In this document: positions 7,586 through 16,557 of the stretch, in pieces
Layout: each line of letters opens with the position of its first letter
Position numbering within the stretch: the first letter of the stretch is position 1
Assembly (NCBI GenBank): GCA_014649555.1
Contig: BMTG01000005.1
Span: forward strand, 1-64,000
Length of the DNA stretch: 64,000 nt
From: Streptomyces globisporus
GTDB taxonomy: Bacteria > Actinomycetota > Actinomycetes > Streptomycetales > Streptomycetaceae
Direction of reading: 5' to 3'
Program-made: the position numbers and the translations under genes
Notes under the pieces: model-generated
What the model was told of the DNA's origin: nothing
Databases searched by the model: none
The model's input: the letters and a program-made list of their open reading frames with translations, nothing else

Positions 7586-9583
7586 ATGAGCGGTAACGAG
7601 CAGCAGGAAGAGCCGCTCGGCGAGATCGCTGCGGCCGACAGGGACACGAAGGCGGACGGGCCGTCCGCCCGACAGGTGCCGGTCCAGGCCGGGCGCGGCC
7701 CGTCGGGCGGCGAGGCCCAGGGCGGCACCGTCCTGCCCGGCCCGTGGCCCGCCGTCGCCGAGGAGGACGCGTCCGACGAGGCGGCTGCGGGCGTCGGCGC
7801 GCACGCGGTTCCGCAGCAGCGCGCCGGTCGCAGCGGGGCCCCCGAGTCCGGTCTCTCCGACGCCCGGCTGATCGAGGACATGCGGGCGGGCGACGACCAG
7901 GCCTACGAGGAGCTGTTCCGGCGGCATTCGGGCGCCGTGCTCCGCTATGCCCGCAGCTGCTGCCGGGACGCGCACACCGCCGACGACCTGACGGCCGAGG
8001 TGTTCGCCCGCACGCTCCAGGCCGTACGGGGCGGGAAGGGGCCGACGGAAGCGGTCCGCGCCTATCTGATGACCGCCGTCCGCCATGTCGCCGCCGCCTG
8101 GACCAAGAGCGCCAAGCGGGAGCATCTGGTCGACGACTTCGCGGTGTTCGCCACGCAGGCGACCCGCTCCTCCGAGATCTCCGACGACGACACCCTCGAA
8201 CTCGGCGCCGATGTCCTGGCGATGCACGAGGCCGAGCAGACGATGGCGATGCAGGCGTTCCGGAGCCTCCCGGAGCGCTGGCAGGCGGTCCTGTGGCACA
8301 CCACGGTGGAGGAGGAGTCGCCGAGCGAGATCGCCCCGCTGTTCGGCCTCACCGCCAACGCCACCGCCGTGCTGGCCAGCCGGGCCCGCGAAGGGCTCAA
8401 GCAGGCGTATCTCCAGGCCCACGTCAGCCAGGCGCTCACCACCGGCGGGGACTGCGCGCAGTACGCCGACCGGCTCGGCGCCCACGCCCGGGGCGGGCTG
8501 CGGACCCGGGCCGAGCGCGGGCTGCGCAAGCATCTCGACGAGTGCGCCAAGTGCCGGGTGGCCGCGGGCGAGCTGGACCATGTGAACGCGGGCATTCCGG
8601 CGCTGCTGCCCGTCGCGGTCATCGGCTGGTTCGCCGCCGGATATTCGCTCAAGGCCGCGGGCATCGTGGCCGGCGGTGCGGCCGGGGCCGCCGGGGCGGG
8701 AGCCGCCGCCGCGGCCACCGGATCCGGCTCCACCGGCGGGGCCGCCAGTGGCGCTGCTGCCTCGGAAGGGCTCGGCGCGCCCGCCAAGGCGGGGATCGCC
8801 GCCGCCGTGGCGGTGGCCGCCGCGGCCGGTCTCGTGTGGGCGCTGGTCGGCGACGACCAGCCGAAGCCGGAGCCCAAGCCGGTCGCGAAGCCCCCGGCCG
8901 TGGCGCCCGCCGTGCCCACGCCACAGCCTCCTGCGCCCGCCCCGAAGCCGACGCCGAAGCCGCCCGCCGCTCCCGCACCGCCCGCGCCCCCGGCACCGGA
9001 CCCGTCCGAGCCGGCGCCGAAGCCCACGCCGAGCCCCACTCCCTCGCCCGAGCCGCCGCCGAAGCCCGCGCCCCCGGCGCCGAGCCCGCCGCCGTCCCCG
9101 AAGCCGACGCCCAAGCCGCCGAAGCCCACACCGCCGCCACCCGCGCCGGAGGTGTACCAGGTCAGCGAGTTGGCGTATTCGGTGTTCGGCGACCAGAGCG
9201 AGCCGGAAGTCGTGATGGGGCAGAGCAGTTGGGTCTGGCAGCGGTCGAACGTGTCGGTCGCCTCCACCCGTTACGCGCACGGGGTGACCGTGCACGCCCG
9301 CTCCTCGGTGACCATCCAGCTGAACCGGCCGTGCACGCGCTACGAGGCCATGGTCGGGGTGGACGACCTGACACTCGGGCTCGGCGCAGTGCGCTTCTCC
9401 GTGTTCAACGGGGACGGGGCCCGGCTGTGGCGCTCCCCGGTGATGGAGGGCGGCGAGCCCGCCGTCCCGGTGAGCGTGGGCATCGCGGGCCAGTCCTCGA
9501 TCCGCCTCGTGGTGGAGCCGGAGGGGCCGATGGGCGGGGTGGCCCTGGCCGACTGGGCGGAGTCCCGGATCAGCTGCACCTGA
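7586..9583 (+). CDS. Sigma factor fused to zinc anti-sigma-like, membrane and NPCBM-type domains
   Basis: About 665 aa from ATG at 7586 (GGGGG 8 nt upstream; GTG at 7565 possible). Residues 1-90 are low complexity. ECF region 2 is at about 92-155 (LIEDMRAGDDQAYEELF) and region 4 at about 220-280 (RSLPERWQAVLW, LASRAREGLKQAYL). Then comes a zinc-finger-like motif of anti-sigma ZAS type: Cys290, His316, Cys320, Cys323 (HLDECAKC). Hydrophobic segments lie at about 341-370 and 402-421, then about 110 residues of Pro/Lys repeats (a wall-spanning stalk). The final 140 residues resemble an NPCBM carbohydrate-binding module (HGVTVHARSSV, VGVDDL, ADWAESRI). The layout suggests a membrane-held sigma factor responding to a surface signal. 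I recall ECF families (ECF52/53 type) with such fusions; S. coelicolor SCO4117 is probably equivalent. Confidence 0.85.
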   Translation: MSGNEQQEEPLGEIAAADRDTKADGPSARQVPVQAGRGPSGGEAQGGTVLPGPWPAVAEEDASDEAAAGVGAHAVPQQRAGRSGAPESGLSDARLIEDMRAGDDQAYEELFRRHSGAVLRYARSCCRDAHTADDLTAEVFARTLQAVRGGKGPTEAVRAYLMTAVRHVAAAWTKSAKREHLVDDFAVFATQATRSSEISDDDTLELGADVLAMHEAEQTMAMQAFRSLPERWQAVLWHTTVEEESPSEIAPLFGLTANATAVLASRAREGLKQAYLQAHVSQALTTGGDCAQYADRLGAHARGGLRTRAERGLRKHLDECAKCRVAAGELDHVNAGIPALLPVAVIGWFAAGYSLKAAGIVAGGAAGAAGAGAAAAATGSGSTGGAASGAAASEGLGAPAKAGIAAAVAVAAAAGLVWALVGDDQPKPEPKPVAKPPAVAPAVPTPQPPAPAPKPTPKPPAAPAPPAPPAPDPSEPAPKPTPSPTPSPEPPPKPAPPAPSPPPSPKPTPKPPKPTPPPPAPEVYQVSELAYSVFGDQSEPEVVMGQSSWVWQRSNVSVASTRYAHGVTVHARSSVTIQLNRPCTRYEAMVGVDDLTLGLGAVRFSVFNGDGARLWRSPVMEGGEPAVPVSVGIAGQSSIRLVVEPEGPMGGVALADWAESRISCT

Positions 9584-9662
9584 CCCGTACGCGCGCCACA
9601 CGTCCTGGACGGCGGGTTCCGGCCCCGGCTGCCTGGTGAAGCGTTGCGACGGCGGGTTCCGG

Positions 9663-11774
9663 TCAGGGCTGGAGGGTGCGGCGGGCGGGGATCACTCCGC
9701 CCGCGACCGCGCGCTGGCGCGGGGCAGCCGTGCCCGTCCAGCAGGTGCCGCGGCGGGTCACCAGACGGCGCAGCCACAGTTCGGTGGAGGCCAGGTCCGC
9801 CAGGCCGTCCAGGGGCAGCGGTTCCCCCTCGGACGCGGCGCGCAGGGCCTTGCGGACCACCCGGGCCTCCACCAGGCCCGCGTCGGCGAGCAGCGGGGCG
9901 TCGAAGAGGGCCATCAGCTCGGGCAGCGCGGTGCGCAGGCCGGTCCGGGTGACGGCGGTGGAGGTGGCCTGGGAGGGCGTGCCCCAGCCGGGCGGCAGAT
10001 CGTGGATGCCCGCCCCGCCGAGCACCCGGCGCAGGATCGCGGCCCGCGCGCCGGGCTGGACGCGCAGCGACTCGGGCAGGGCGCGGGCGGCCCGGACGAC
10101 CTGGTTGTCGAGGAACGGGGCGTGCAGCCGCTGGCTGCGGATCTCGGCCGCCTGTTCCAGGATCCGGTGGTCGGCGGCTCCCCGGGCGAGGGCGGCGCGG
10201 GCGCGGGCCTCGCCCGGGCGCTGCACGGAGGTGGGCCGGATCGCCGCCTCCTGGAGGCGAACCGATACTTCGGCCAGTGCCTCCCCCGTCAGCCAGCGCG
10301 CCGCCGGTCCCGGGCGCGACCAGGCGAGAGCGGCGAGCGAGGCGTCGGCGGGGGTGGCGAGGTCGGGGGCGTGGCGGTTGGCGTCGGGGAGGAGCCCGGC
10401 GGCGGACTCCAGGCCGGTGCGGTACGACGTACGGGCCAGGCGGCGGGCGGCGCGGTAGACCGTCAGCGGGACGAACAGGGAGTGGGCCGTGGGGCCTTCG
10501 GCCTTGGTGAGGGCGGCGACGGGGCGCAGGAGGTGGCGTCTGCGCCGGTCCATCAGGAGGTCCGCGAGGCGGGCCGGGTGGGCGTCCAGGACCTGCCGGG
10601 CCCCGGTCCCGACGAGGTGGTCGGCGCTGCCCGCGGAGAGCCGGCGGCGGTGGCGTTCGGCGAGGACGAGGGAGGGGGCCGGTTCGTCGGTGAGCGGGCC
10701 GGTCTCCAACGAGGCGTACGGCAGGGCCTCTTCGCCCGCCGCGACGACCACGTGGTGCAGGCGCGGGTTGGCGGCGATGGAGCGGGCCCGCTCCATCTCG
10801 CCCTCGTTGCCGCGGGTGGTGAGGTCGTTGAAGGTGACGGCGAGCAGCCGCTCCCCCGCGCCGGTGCCGTGGCCGAGGAGGGTGCCGGGCAGTCCGGGCA
10901 GCCCGGAGGCGAGCAGGGCGAGGGTGGCGGACGCGCTGCCTCCGGAGAGGTCGGCGCCGATGCCCGCGACGGGTCCGCCCCGGGCGGCGCGCCGGTCGGC
11001 GGGGCCCATGCCGGGGACGGGCCCCGGGTCCTGCGGCATGCTCTCCGGCGCGTGGCGCGGGGCCGTGAGCCGGGCGCGTACGGCTTCGACGAGCGCGTCC
11101 CGTACGCCCTCCACCGCGTGCACCGGGTCGGCCTGGGGTGCGGCAACGGCGAGCGAGGCGACGGCTTCGTACCCGGTGATCTCCCGCGAGCCCTCGCGCA
11201 GGATCAGCGCGTGGCCCGGCGGGACCCGCCGCACACCCTCGTAGGGCGTGCCGTCGCCGAGGGCCTCGGGGGTCTCCGGGCAGGCGAGCAGGGCGGCGAG
11301 GTGCCCGATGTCGAGCTGCGCCTCGATGAGGTCGGCGAGCGGCAGGGCGGCGGTCGCGTAGGCGGTGCCGCCCGCCCAGGGGGTGTGGAAGACGGGCCGG
11401 GCTCCGGCGAGGTCGCCCGCGACGGTGATGCGGCGGCCGATCTGGACGACGGCGGTGTAACTGCCGGGCCAGGCGGTGAGATGGCGCATCGCGCCGCCGC
11501 GTGCGGAGAGCAGCCCGACGCGGAGCTGTTCGTCGGTGGCGCCGCAGCAGCCGAGGACCGCGAGGCGGGCGGTGGGGGCCCCTTCGGGGGTGGCGACGCC
11601 GATGACGCGGATCTCGTCGGGCCGCCAGTCGCCGACCGCCCACAGCGGATCCGGGTCGCCCCACAGGAGTTGGGAACCCACAGGGTGAACCGTGCGCCCC
11701 TCACCGCCGTTTCCGACGGCGCCGACGGTGCCGAAGCTCGCGGCGATACTGCTCCATCCCACCAACCAACGCAT
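9663..11774 (-). CDS. Asparagine-synthase-like protein, key residues altered
   Basis: About 703 aa from ATG at 11774 (protein starts MRWLVGW). The fold order matches class-B asparagine synthetases and lasso-peptide cyclases: N-terminal Ntn-like domain (about 1-200, with WPGSYTAVVQ and VAGDLAGARPVF), then an ATP-pyrophosphatase domain from about 255. The nucleophile Cys2 of glutaminases is absent (Arg2), and the PP-loop SGGxDS reads SGGSAS, lacking the Asp. It probably does not make asparagine by the normal route. It may be a degenerate amide ligase or a structural or regulatory protein. No RiPP precursor, RRE or protease gene lies nearby. Convergent with the sigma gene. Confidence 0.75.
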   Translation of the reverse strand: MRWLVGWSSIAASFGTVGAVGNGGEGRTVHPVGSQLLWGDPDPLWAVGDWRPDEIRVIGVATPEGAPTARLAVLGCCGATDEQLRVGLLSARGGAMRHLTAWPGSYTAVVQIGRRITVAGDLAGARPVFHTPWAGGTAYATAALPLADLIEAQLDIGHLAALLACPETPEALGDGTPYEGVRRVPPGHALILREGSREITGYEAVASLAVAAPQADPVHAVEGVRDALVEAVRARLTAPRHAPESMPQDPGPVPGMGPADRRAARGGPVAGIGADLSGGSASATLALLASGLPGLPGTLLGHGTGAGERLLAVTFNDLTTRGNEGEMERARSIAANPRLHHVVVAAGEEALPYASLETGPLTDEPAPSLVLAERHRRRLSAGSADHLVGTGARQVLDAHPARLADLLMDRRRRHLLRPVAALTKAEGPTAHSLFVPLTVYRAARRLARTSYRTGLESAAGLLPDANRHAPDLATPADASLAALAWSRPGPAARWLTGEALAEVSVRLQEAAIRPTSVQRPGEARARAALARGAADHRILEQAAEIRSQRLHAPFLDNQVVRAARALPESLRVQPGARAAILRRVLGGAGIHDLPPGWGTPSQATSTAVTRTGLRTALPELMALFDAPLLADAGLVEARVVRKALRAASEGEPLPLDGLADLASTELWLRRLVTRRGTCWTGTAAPRQRAVAGGVIPARRTLQP

Positions 11775-12627
11775 CGCCGCCTCCACAGGCTGTGGACAAA
11801 CGGCGTACGAGATGAACGGAAACGCCGCTGCGGGACATGCTGCCACGACAACGCCGCAGGAGAGGGTGTACGGGCAGCGCACGCCGGAAGAGCATGCGCC
11901 CCTGGCAAAGGCCCGACGCGGTCTTCACCGCGGCGACAGCAACGGAACTGCCGGTTCCGGGAGTTGTGGAGGCCGGACCGCGCGGTCGCCGCGCCGCCCC
12001 GGCCCGCTCCCCGGGAAGGGGAGGGGCCGGCGCCGCCCGGAAACAGCGGCGATATCCGGCCATAGTCGGACCGTTGGCCAGACCCTCACCGGACCGTCGC
12101 TATTCGGCCATTCTCTCGAAGTGCCGCCCTGCGCGCATACCGCGCCGCGCCCCCCCTGGCGACCCCTCCACGCACAGTCCGGGAGGTGGGCCTCACCTCC
12201 CGGACCGGTCCGCCGCCCGCGGGGAATGGAGCGGCGGTATCCCCCAGCCCACTGAGTCCAGTGCAGCGGGCCGACCCACGCAGGACTCAGCCAAGCGCCA
12301 CGCGACGGGACGGGCCAGAGCGCACGGCCGGGCGCACGGCCACACACCGGGAGCACGCCCCACCCCGGTCCGGACCGCCCGCCCCGAACACCCGGACCGC
12401 CCGCACGGACAACAATCCCGCCATCCGGACGTCTGCCCCTTAACGGTAGGGATAGGGAGAACTACGCTGTGTTTACTGTTGTTCTCGACAGGGGGCATAT
12501 TCCTCGGGGCTCGGCCACATGCGTGTGCAGGCGGAGTACGAGGGTTCGAACCTGGGGAGGCATCGGTACGAATGCCGCGCGCCGTCCTCGGTGACGCGGC
12601 GGCCGTCTGTGTGTCGAGGGGTGGCGC
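11775..12627. other. Long non-coding region upstream of the sporulation-type regulator
   Basis: About 850 bp in which every open frame has the codon character of antisense or random high-GC DNA. The stretch 12441-12505 is AT-richer (around ACTACGCTGTGTTTACTGTTG) and probably holds the regulator's promoter. The left end is the upstream region of the asparagine-synthase-like gene. No RNA gene or repeat was recognised. Confidence 0.45.
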
Positions 12628-14205
12628 ATGTCCAGGGAGCAACGCGGGCCGAACGAGAAGCTCGGCACGGTTCTCGCCCTCGCGGGAATCAGCAACGCCG
12701 GGCTCGCCCGGCGGGTCAACGACCTCGGAGCACAGCGCGGTCTGACACTTCGCTACGACAAGACCTCGGTGGCCCGGTGGGTCGCCAAGGGGATGGTGCC
12801 GCAGGGCGCGGCGCCGCATCTCATCGCGGCGGCGATCGGGGCCAAGCTCGGCCGCCCGGTGCCGCTGCACGAGATCGGTCTCGCCGACGCGGACCCGGCC
12901 CCGGAGGTCGGTCTTGCCTTTCCCCGGGACGTGGGCGAGGCGGTCCGGTCGGCGACCGAGCTGTACCGGCTGGATCTGGCCGGGCGGCGGGGCGGCGGCG
13001 GGATCTGGCAGTCCCTGGCGGGATCCTTCTCGGTGAGCGCCTACGCGACGCCCGCATCCCGCTGGCTGATAACCCCCGCCGACCCGTCGGTGGCCCGGGA
13101 TCCGACGGCGGCGCAGGAGGCGATCCTCGGCCCACGCGGCGGCGGGCCCGAAGGCTCCGGCGCGGCCGGAGCCCGGGGGCCGGGAACCGCACCGGACGCC
13201 CGGGGCGCACACATCCTCCACACCCCCGGCACGGCGGGCTCCGTCCCCGTACAGCCGGGACCCGATTCCGCGCCGGACGCCTCACCGCTCCGCGTCGGCC
13301 ACAGCGATGTGTCGAAGCTGCGCGAGGCGGCCCAGGACGCCCGGCGCTGGGACTCCAAGTACGGCGGCGGCGACTGGCGTTCCTCCATGGTTCCGGAGTG
13401 CTTACGCGTCGACGCCGCACCCCTGCTCCTCGGCTCGTACACCGACGAGGTCGGACGGGCCCTGTTCGGCGCCTCCGCCGAGCTGACCCGGCTGGCCGGC
13501 TGGATGGCCTTCGACACCGGTCAGCAGGAGGCCGCCCAGCGCTACTACATCCAGGCCCTGCGCCTGGCCCGGGCCGCCGCCGACGTGCCGCTCGGCGGCT
13601 ATGTCCTCGCCTCCATGTCCCTCCAGGCGACCTACCGCGGCTTCGCCGACGAGGGCGTCGACCTCGCCCAGGCCGCCGTCGAGCGCAACCGGGGTCTCGC
13701 CACCGCCCGCACCATGAGCTTCTTCCGTCTGGTGGAGGCCCGCGCCCATGCGAAGGCCGGCGACGCACCGGCCGCGGGGGCCGCGCTCAAGGGCGCCGAG
13801 AGCTGGCTGGAGCGGTCCCGGGCGGGTGATTCGGACCCGCCCTGGCTCGGCTTCTACGGCTACGACCGGTTCGCCGCCGACGCCGCCGAGTGCTACCGGG
13901 ACCTGAAGGCCCCCCGCCAGGTGCGGCGCTTCACCGAGCAGGCGCTGTCCCGGCCGACCGAGGAGTTCGTCCGCAGCCATGGACTGCGGCTCGTCGTCTC
14001 CGCCGTCGCCGAGCTGGAGTCGGGCAATCTGGACGCGGCCTGCGCGGCGGGCACCCGCGCGGTGGAGGTCGCGGGCCGCATCTCCTCGGCCCGCACCACG
14101 GAGTACGTGCGCGACCTGCTGCACCGCCTGGAGCCGTACGGGGACGAGCCCCGCGTCGCGGAGCTGCGCGAGCGGGCCCGCCCGCTGCTGGTCACCCAGG
14201 CCTGA
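12628..14205 (+). CDS. Sporulation-associated HTH/TPR regulator with a TTA codon
   Basis: A 525-aa protein. An XRE-like helix-turn-helix covers about residues 15-60 ([14 protein letters not shown], then [11 protein letters not shown]). A Gly/Pro/Ala-rich linker covers about 165-225, and the C-terminal 280 residues are helical repeats resembling TPRs ([16 protein letters not shown]). The domain plan and position correspond to the S. coelicolor 'sporulation associated protein' SCO4114, in the same broad family as NsdA-type regulators (from memory). Codon 259 is TTA (13402-13404), so translation should need the bldA tRNA, fitting a role late in development. The ATG at 12628 follows a GGGGTGG ribosome site. 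Confidence 0.82.
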   Translation: MSREQRGPNEKLGTVLALAGISNAGLARRVNDLGAQRGLTLRYDKTSVARWVAKGMVPQGAAPHLIAAAIGAKLGRPVPLHEIGLADADPAPEVGLAFPRDVGEAVRSATELYRLDLAGRRGGGGIWQSLAGSFSVSAYATPASRWLITPADPSVARDPTAAQEAILGPRGGGPEGSGAAGARGPGTAPDARGAHILHTPGTAGSVPVQPGPDSAPDASPLRVGHSDVSKLREAAQDARRWDSKYGGGDWRSSMVPECLRVDAAPLLLGSYTDEVGRALFGASAELTRLAGWMAFDTGQQEAAQRYYIQALRLARAAADVPLGGYVLASMSLQATYRGFADEGVDLAQAAVERNRGLATARTMSFFRLVEARAHAKAGDAPAAGAALKGAESWLERSRAGDSDPPWLGFYGYDRFAADAAECYRDLKAPRQVRRFTEQALSRPTEEFVRSHGLRLVVSAVAELESGNLDAACAAGTRAVEVAGRISSARTTEYVRDLLHRLEPYGDEPRVAELRERARPLLVTQA

Positions 14206-14314
14206 GCCGGACACGACAGGCCGTAGGACCCGGGATGTGCGCCACGCCCTGCCCATCTCGGGTTTGAGCCGGTTGTCAGTGGGTCAGTGCACTATCGGGG
14301 TGGGAGGTGGCGTG

Positions 14315-15571
14315 ATGATGACGCACGCGGCGTACGACTGCGATGTGCTGGTGATCGGCGGCGGGATCGTCGGTCTGTCGACCGCGTATGCGCTGACCCG
14401 GGCGGCTCCGGGCACCCGGGTCACGGTCCTGGAGAAGGAGCGCGGCCCCGCCCGCCACCAGACCGGCCGCAACAGCGGCGTGATCCACAGCGGCATCTAC
14501 TACCGCCCCGGCTCCCTCAAGGCGCGGTACGCGCTGCGCGGCTCGGCGGAGCTCGCGGACTTCTGCGCGGAGCACTCCATCGCGCACGCCACCACCGGCA
14601 AGCTGATCGTCGCCACCGAGCGCTCCGAGCTGCCCCGGCTGCACGCCCTGGTGCAGCGCGGCCGCGAGCACGGGCTGCCCGTGCGGGAGCTGGGCCCGGC
14701 CCAGATCGCGGAGCACGAACCGGAGGTCCGGGGCCTGGCGGCGATCCGGGTCGGCACGACGGGCGTCTGCGACTTCACCGCCGTGGCCACCCGCTTCGCG
14801 ACCGAGGTCACGGCGGCGGGCGGCATCGTGCGGTACGGCGCGGAGGTCACCGCGATAGACCGGCGCCCCTGGGGCGTCGCGGTGCGCACGGCGGACGGCC
14901 TGGTCGTCCGGGCCCGTGTGCTGGTCAACTGTGCGGGGCTCCACTGCGACCGGGTGGCCCGCCTCGCCGGGGACGACCCGGGGGTGCGGATCGTGCCGTT
15001 CCGGGGTGAGTATTTCGAGCTGGCCCGCCCCGAGCTGGTGCGCGGCCTGGTCTACCCGGTGCCGGACCCGGCGTTCCCCTTCCTCGGCGTCCACCTCACC
15101 CGGGGCTTCGACGGCTCCGTCCACGTCGGGCCGAACGCGGTCCCCGCCCTGGCCCGCGAGGGATACACCTGGCCCCAGGTCCGCCCCGCCGAACTGCTGT
15201 CCACGCTGAGCTGGCCGGGCACCTGGAGAATCGCCCGCCGTCACTGGCGGTACGGGGCGGGCGAGGTGCACCGCTCGCTGTCCCGGTCCGCGTTCACCCG
15301 GGCCGTCCAGCGGCTGCTGCCCGCCGTCACCGAGGAGGACCTGCGCCCGTCACCCGCCGGAGTGCGGGCCCAGGCGGTGCTGAAGGACGGCACGCTGGTC
15401 GACGACTTCCTGATCCGCGAGGCCCCGCACACCGTGCATGTGCTCAACGCCCCGTCGCCCGCCGCGACGGCGTGCCTGCCCATCGGACGGGAGGTGGCGC
15501 GGCTCGCGCTGCGCCGGGCTCGGGGGACGGGGTGGAAGCCGCCCGCCGTAGAATCCGGTCATTGTGTCTGA
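14315..15571 (+). CDS. lhgO: L-2-hydroxyglutarate oxidase
   Basis: About 418 aa. FAD-binding DAO fold at the N-terminus (VLVIGGGIVGLSTAYAL), followed by RNSGVIHSGIYYRPGSLKA, the signature block of LhgO. It oxidises L-2-hydroxyglutarate to 2-oxoglutarate, a metabolite-repair step. ATG at 14315 was chosen because GGAGG ends 7 nt before it; GTG at 14312 and ATG at 14318 are also possible. It overlaps trmB by 8 bp, so the two are co-transcribed. Confidence 0.88.
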   Translation: MMTHAAYDCDVLVIGGGIVGLSTAYALTRAAPGTRVTVLEKERGPARHQTGRNSGVIHSGIYYRPGSLKARYALRGSAELADFCAEHSIAHATTGKLIVATERSELPRLHALVQRGREHGLPVRELGPAQIAEHEPEVRGLAAIRVGTTGVCDFTAVATRFATEVTAAGGIVRYGAEVTAIDRRPWGVAVRTADGLVVRARVLVNCAGLHCDRVARLAGDDPGVRIVPFRGEYFELARPELVRGLVYPVPDPAFPFLGVHLTRGFDGSVHVGPNAVPALAREGYTWPQVRPAELLSTLSWPGTWRIARRHWRYGAGEVHRSLSRSAFTRAVQRLLPAVTEEDLRPSPAGVRAQAVLKDGTLVDDFLIREAPHTVHVLNAPSPAATACLPIGREVARLALRRARGTGWKPPAVESGHCV

Positions 15572-16484
15572 GCAGCCCCTGAACCCCACCCCCGCCGGAT
15601 CCCCCGACGAGACGCCGACCGACGAGACGCCGACCGGCCCCGCGCGGACCGGCTCCACGGCGGCCGACGCGCTCGCCGACGCCACCGCCGAGGAAACCAC
15701 GACCGCCGACGAAGCCGCCGCGCTGCGGGCCGCCTCCTTCGAGCGTGCGCGCCGGCTGCGCATGGAGCCGCGCTTCCCCGGCGGTCCCGCCGCCGACCCG
15801 GCCGGTTCGCACCACGAGCGCCGGATCCGCAGCTTCCAGCCGCGCCGCAGCCGGGTCACCACCGGCCAGCAGGAATCCCTGGAGCGGCTGTGGCCGAAGT
15901 GGGGCCTGGACATCGACGGCCGGCGCGTCCTCGATCTGGCCGAGCTGTTCGACGGGCTGCCCGTGGTCCTGGAGATCGGCTTCGGCATGGGCGAGGCCAC
16001 CGCGCAGATGGCGGCCGACGACCCGGGCACCGGCATCCTCGCGGTCGACGTCCACACCCCCGGCCAGGGCAATCTGCTGGGCCTCGCGGACGCGGCGGGC
16101 TCGACGAACGTCCGGGTGGCCAACGGCGACGCGGTCATCCTGCTGCGCGAGATGCTGGCCCCGGAGTCCCTCGACGGCCTGCGGGTCTACTTCCCCGACC
16201 CCTGGCCCAAGGCCCGCCACCACAAGCGGCGGCTCATCCAGCCCGACTTCCTCGACCTGGTCGCCCCGGTCCTCAAGCCCGGCGCGATCGTCCACTGCGC
16301 CACGGACTGGGAGCCGTACGCCGAGCAGATGCTGGAGGTGCTCACCGCGCACCCCCGCTTCGAGAACACCGCGGCCGACGGCGGATACGCCCCGCGTCCC
16401 GCGTTCCGGCCGCTCACCCGCTTCGAGGGCCAGGGCCTGGACAAGGGGCACGTCGTCCACGACCTGCTGTTCGCCCGCGTCTGA
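15564..16484 (+). CDS. trmB: tRNA (guanine-N7-)-methyltransferase
   Basis: A 306-aa protein. The first 90 residues are an acidic Thr/Ala/Pro extension; the conserved core follows. SAM motif I is LEIGFGMGEATAQMA; DPWPKARHHKRRL is the TrmB signature; CATDWEPYAEQM lies near the C-terminus. It methylates G46 of tRNAs. GTG at 15564 overlaps the end of lhgO. Core length is normal; only the N-terminus is long. Confidence 0.92.
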   Translation: MSEQPLNPTPAGSPDETPTDETPTGPARTGSTAADALADATAEETTTADEAAALRAASFERARRLRMEPRFPGGPAADPAGSHHERRIRSFQPRRSRVTTGQQESLERLWPKWGLDIDGRRVLDLAELFDGLPVVLEIGFGMGEATAQMAADDPGTGILAVDVHTPGQGNLLGLADAAGSTNVRVANGDAVILLREMLAPESLDGLRVYFPDPWPKARHHKRRLIQPDFLDLVAPVLKPGAIVHCATDWEPYAEQMLEVLTAHPRFENTAADGGYAPRPAFRPLTRFEGQGLDKGHVVHDLLFARV

Positions 16485-16557
16485 CGCACCGCCCGGCGGC
16501 CGGGCGATGGCCGGATGCGCCATCGCGGCTGTCAGTGCTCCTCGTTAGGGTCGAGAG

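Noticed and set aside
11925-12356. Open frames in the 850-bp gap before the sporulation-type regulator
   Set aside because: Codon use and lack of starts or ribosome sites indicate chance frames in high-GC DNA.
9663-12627. Lasso-peptide gene cluster around the asparagine-synthase-like gene
   Set aside because: No precursor peptide, RRE protein or transglutaminase-type protease was found on either side, and the PP-loop is degenerate.
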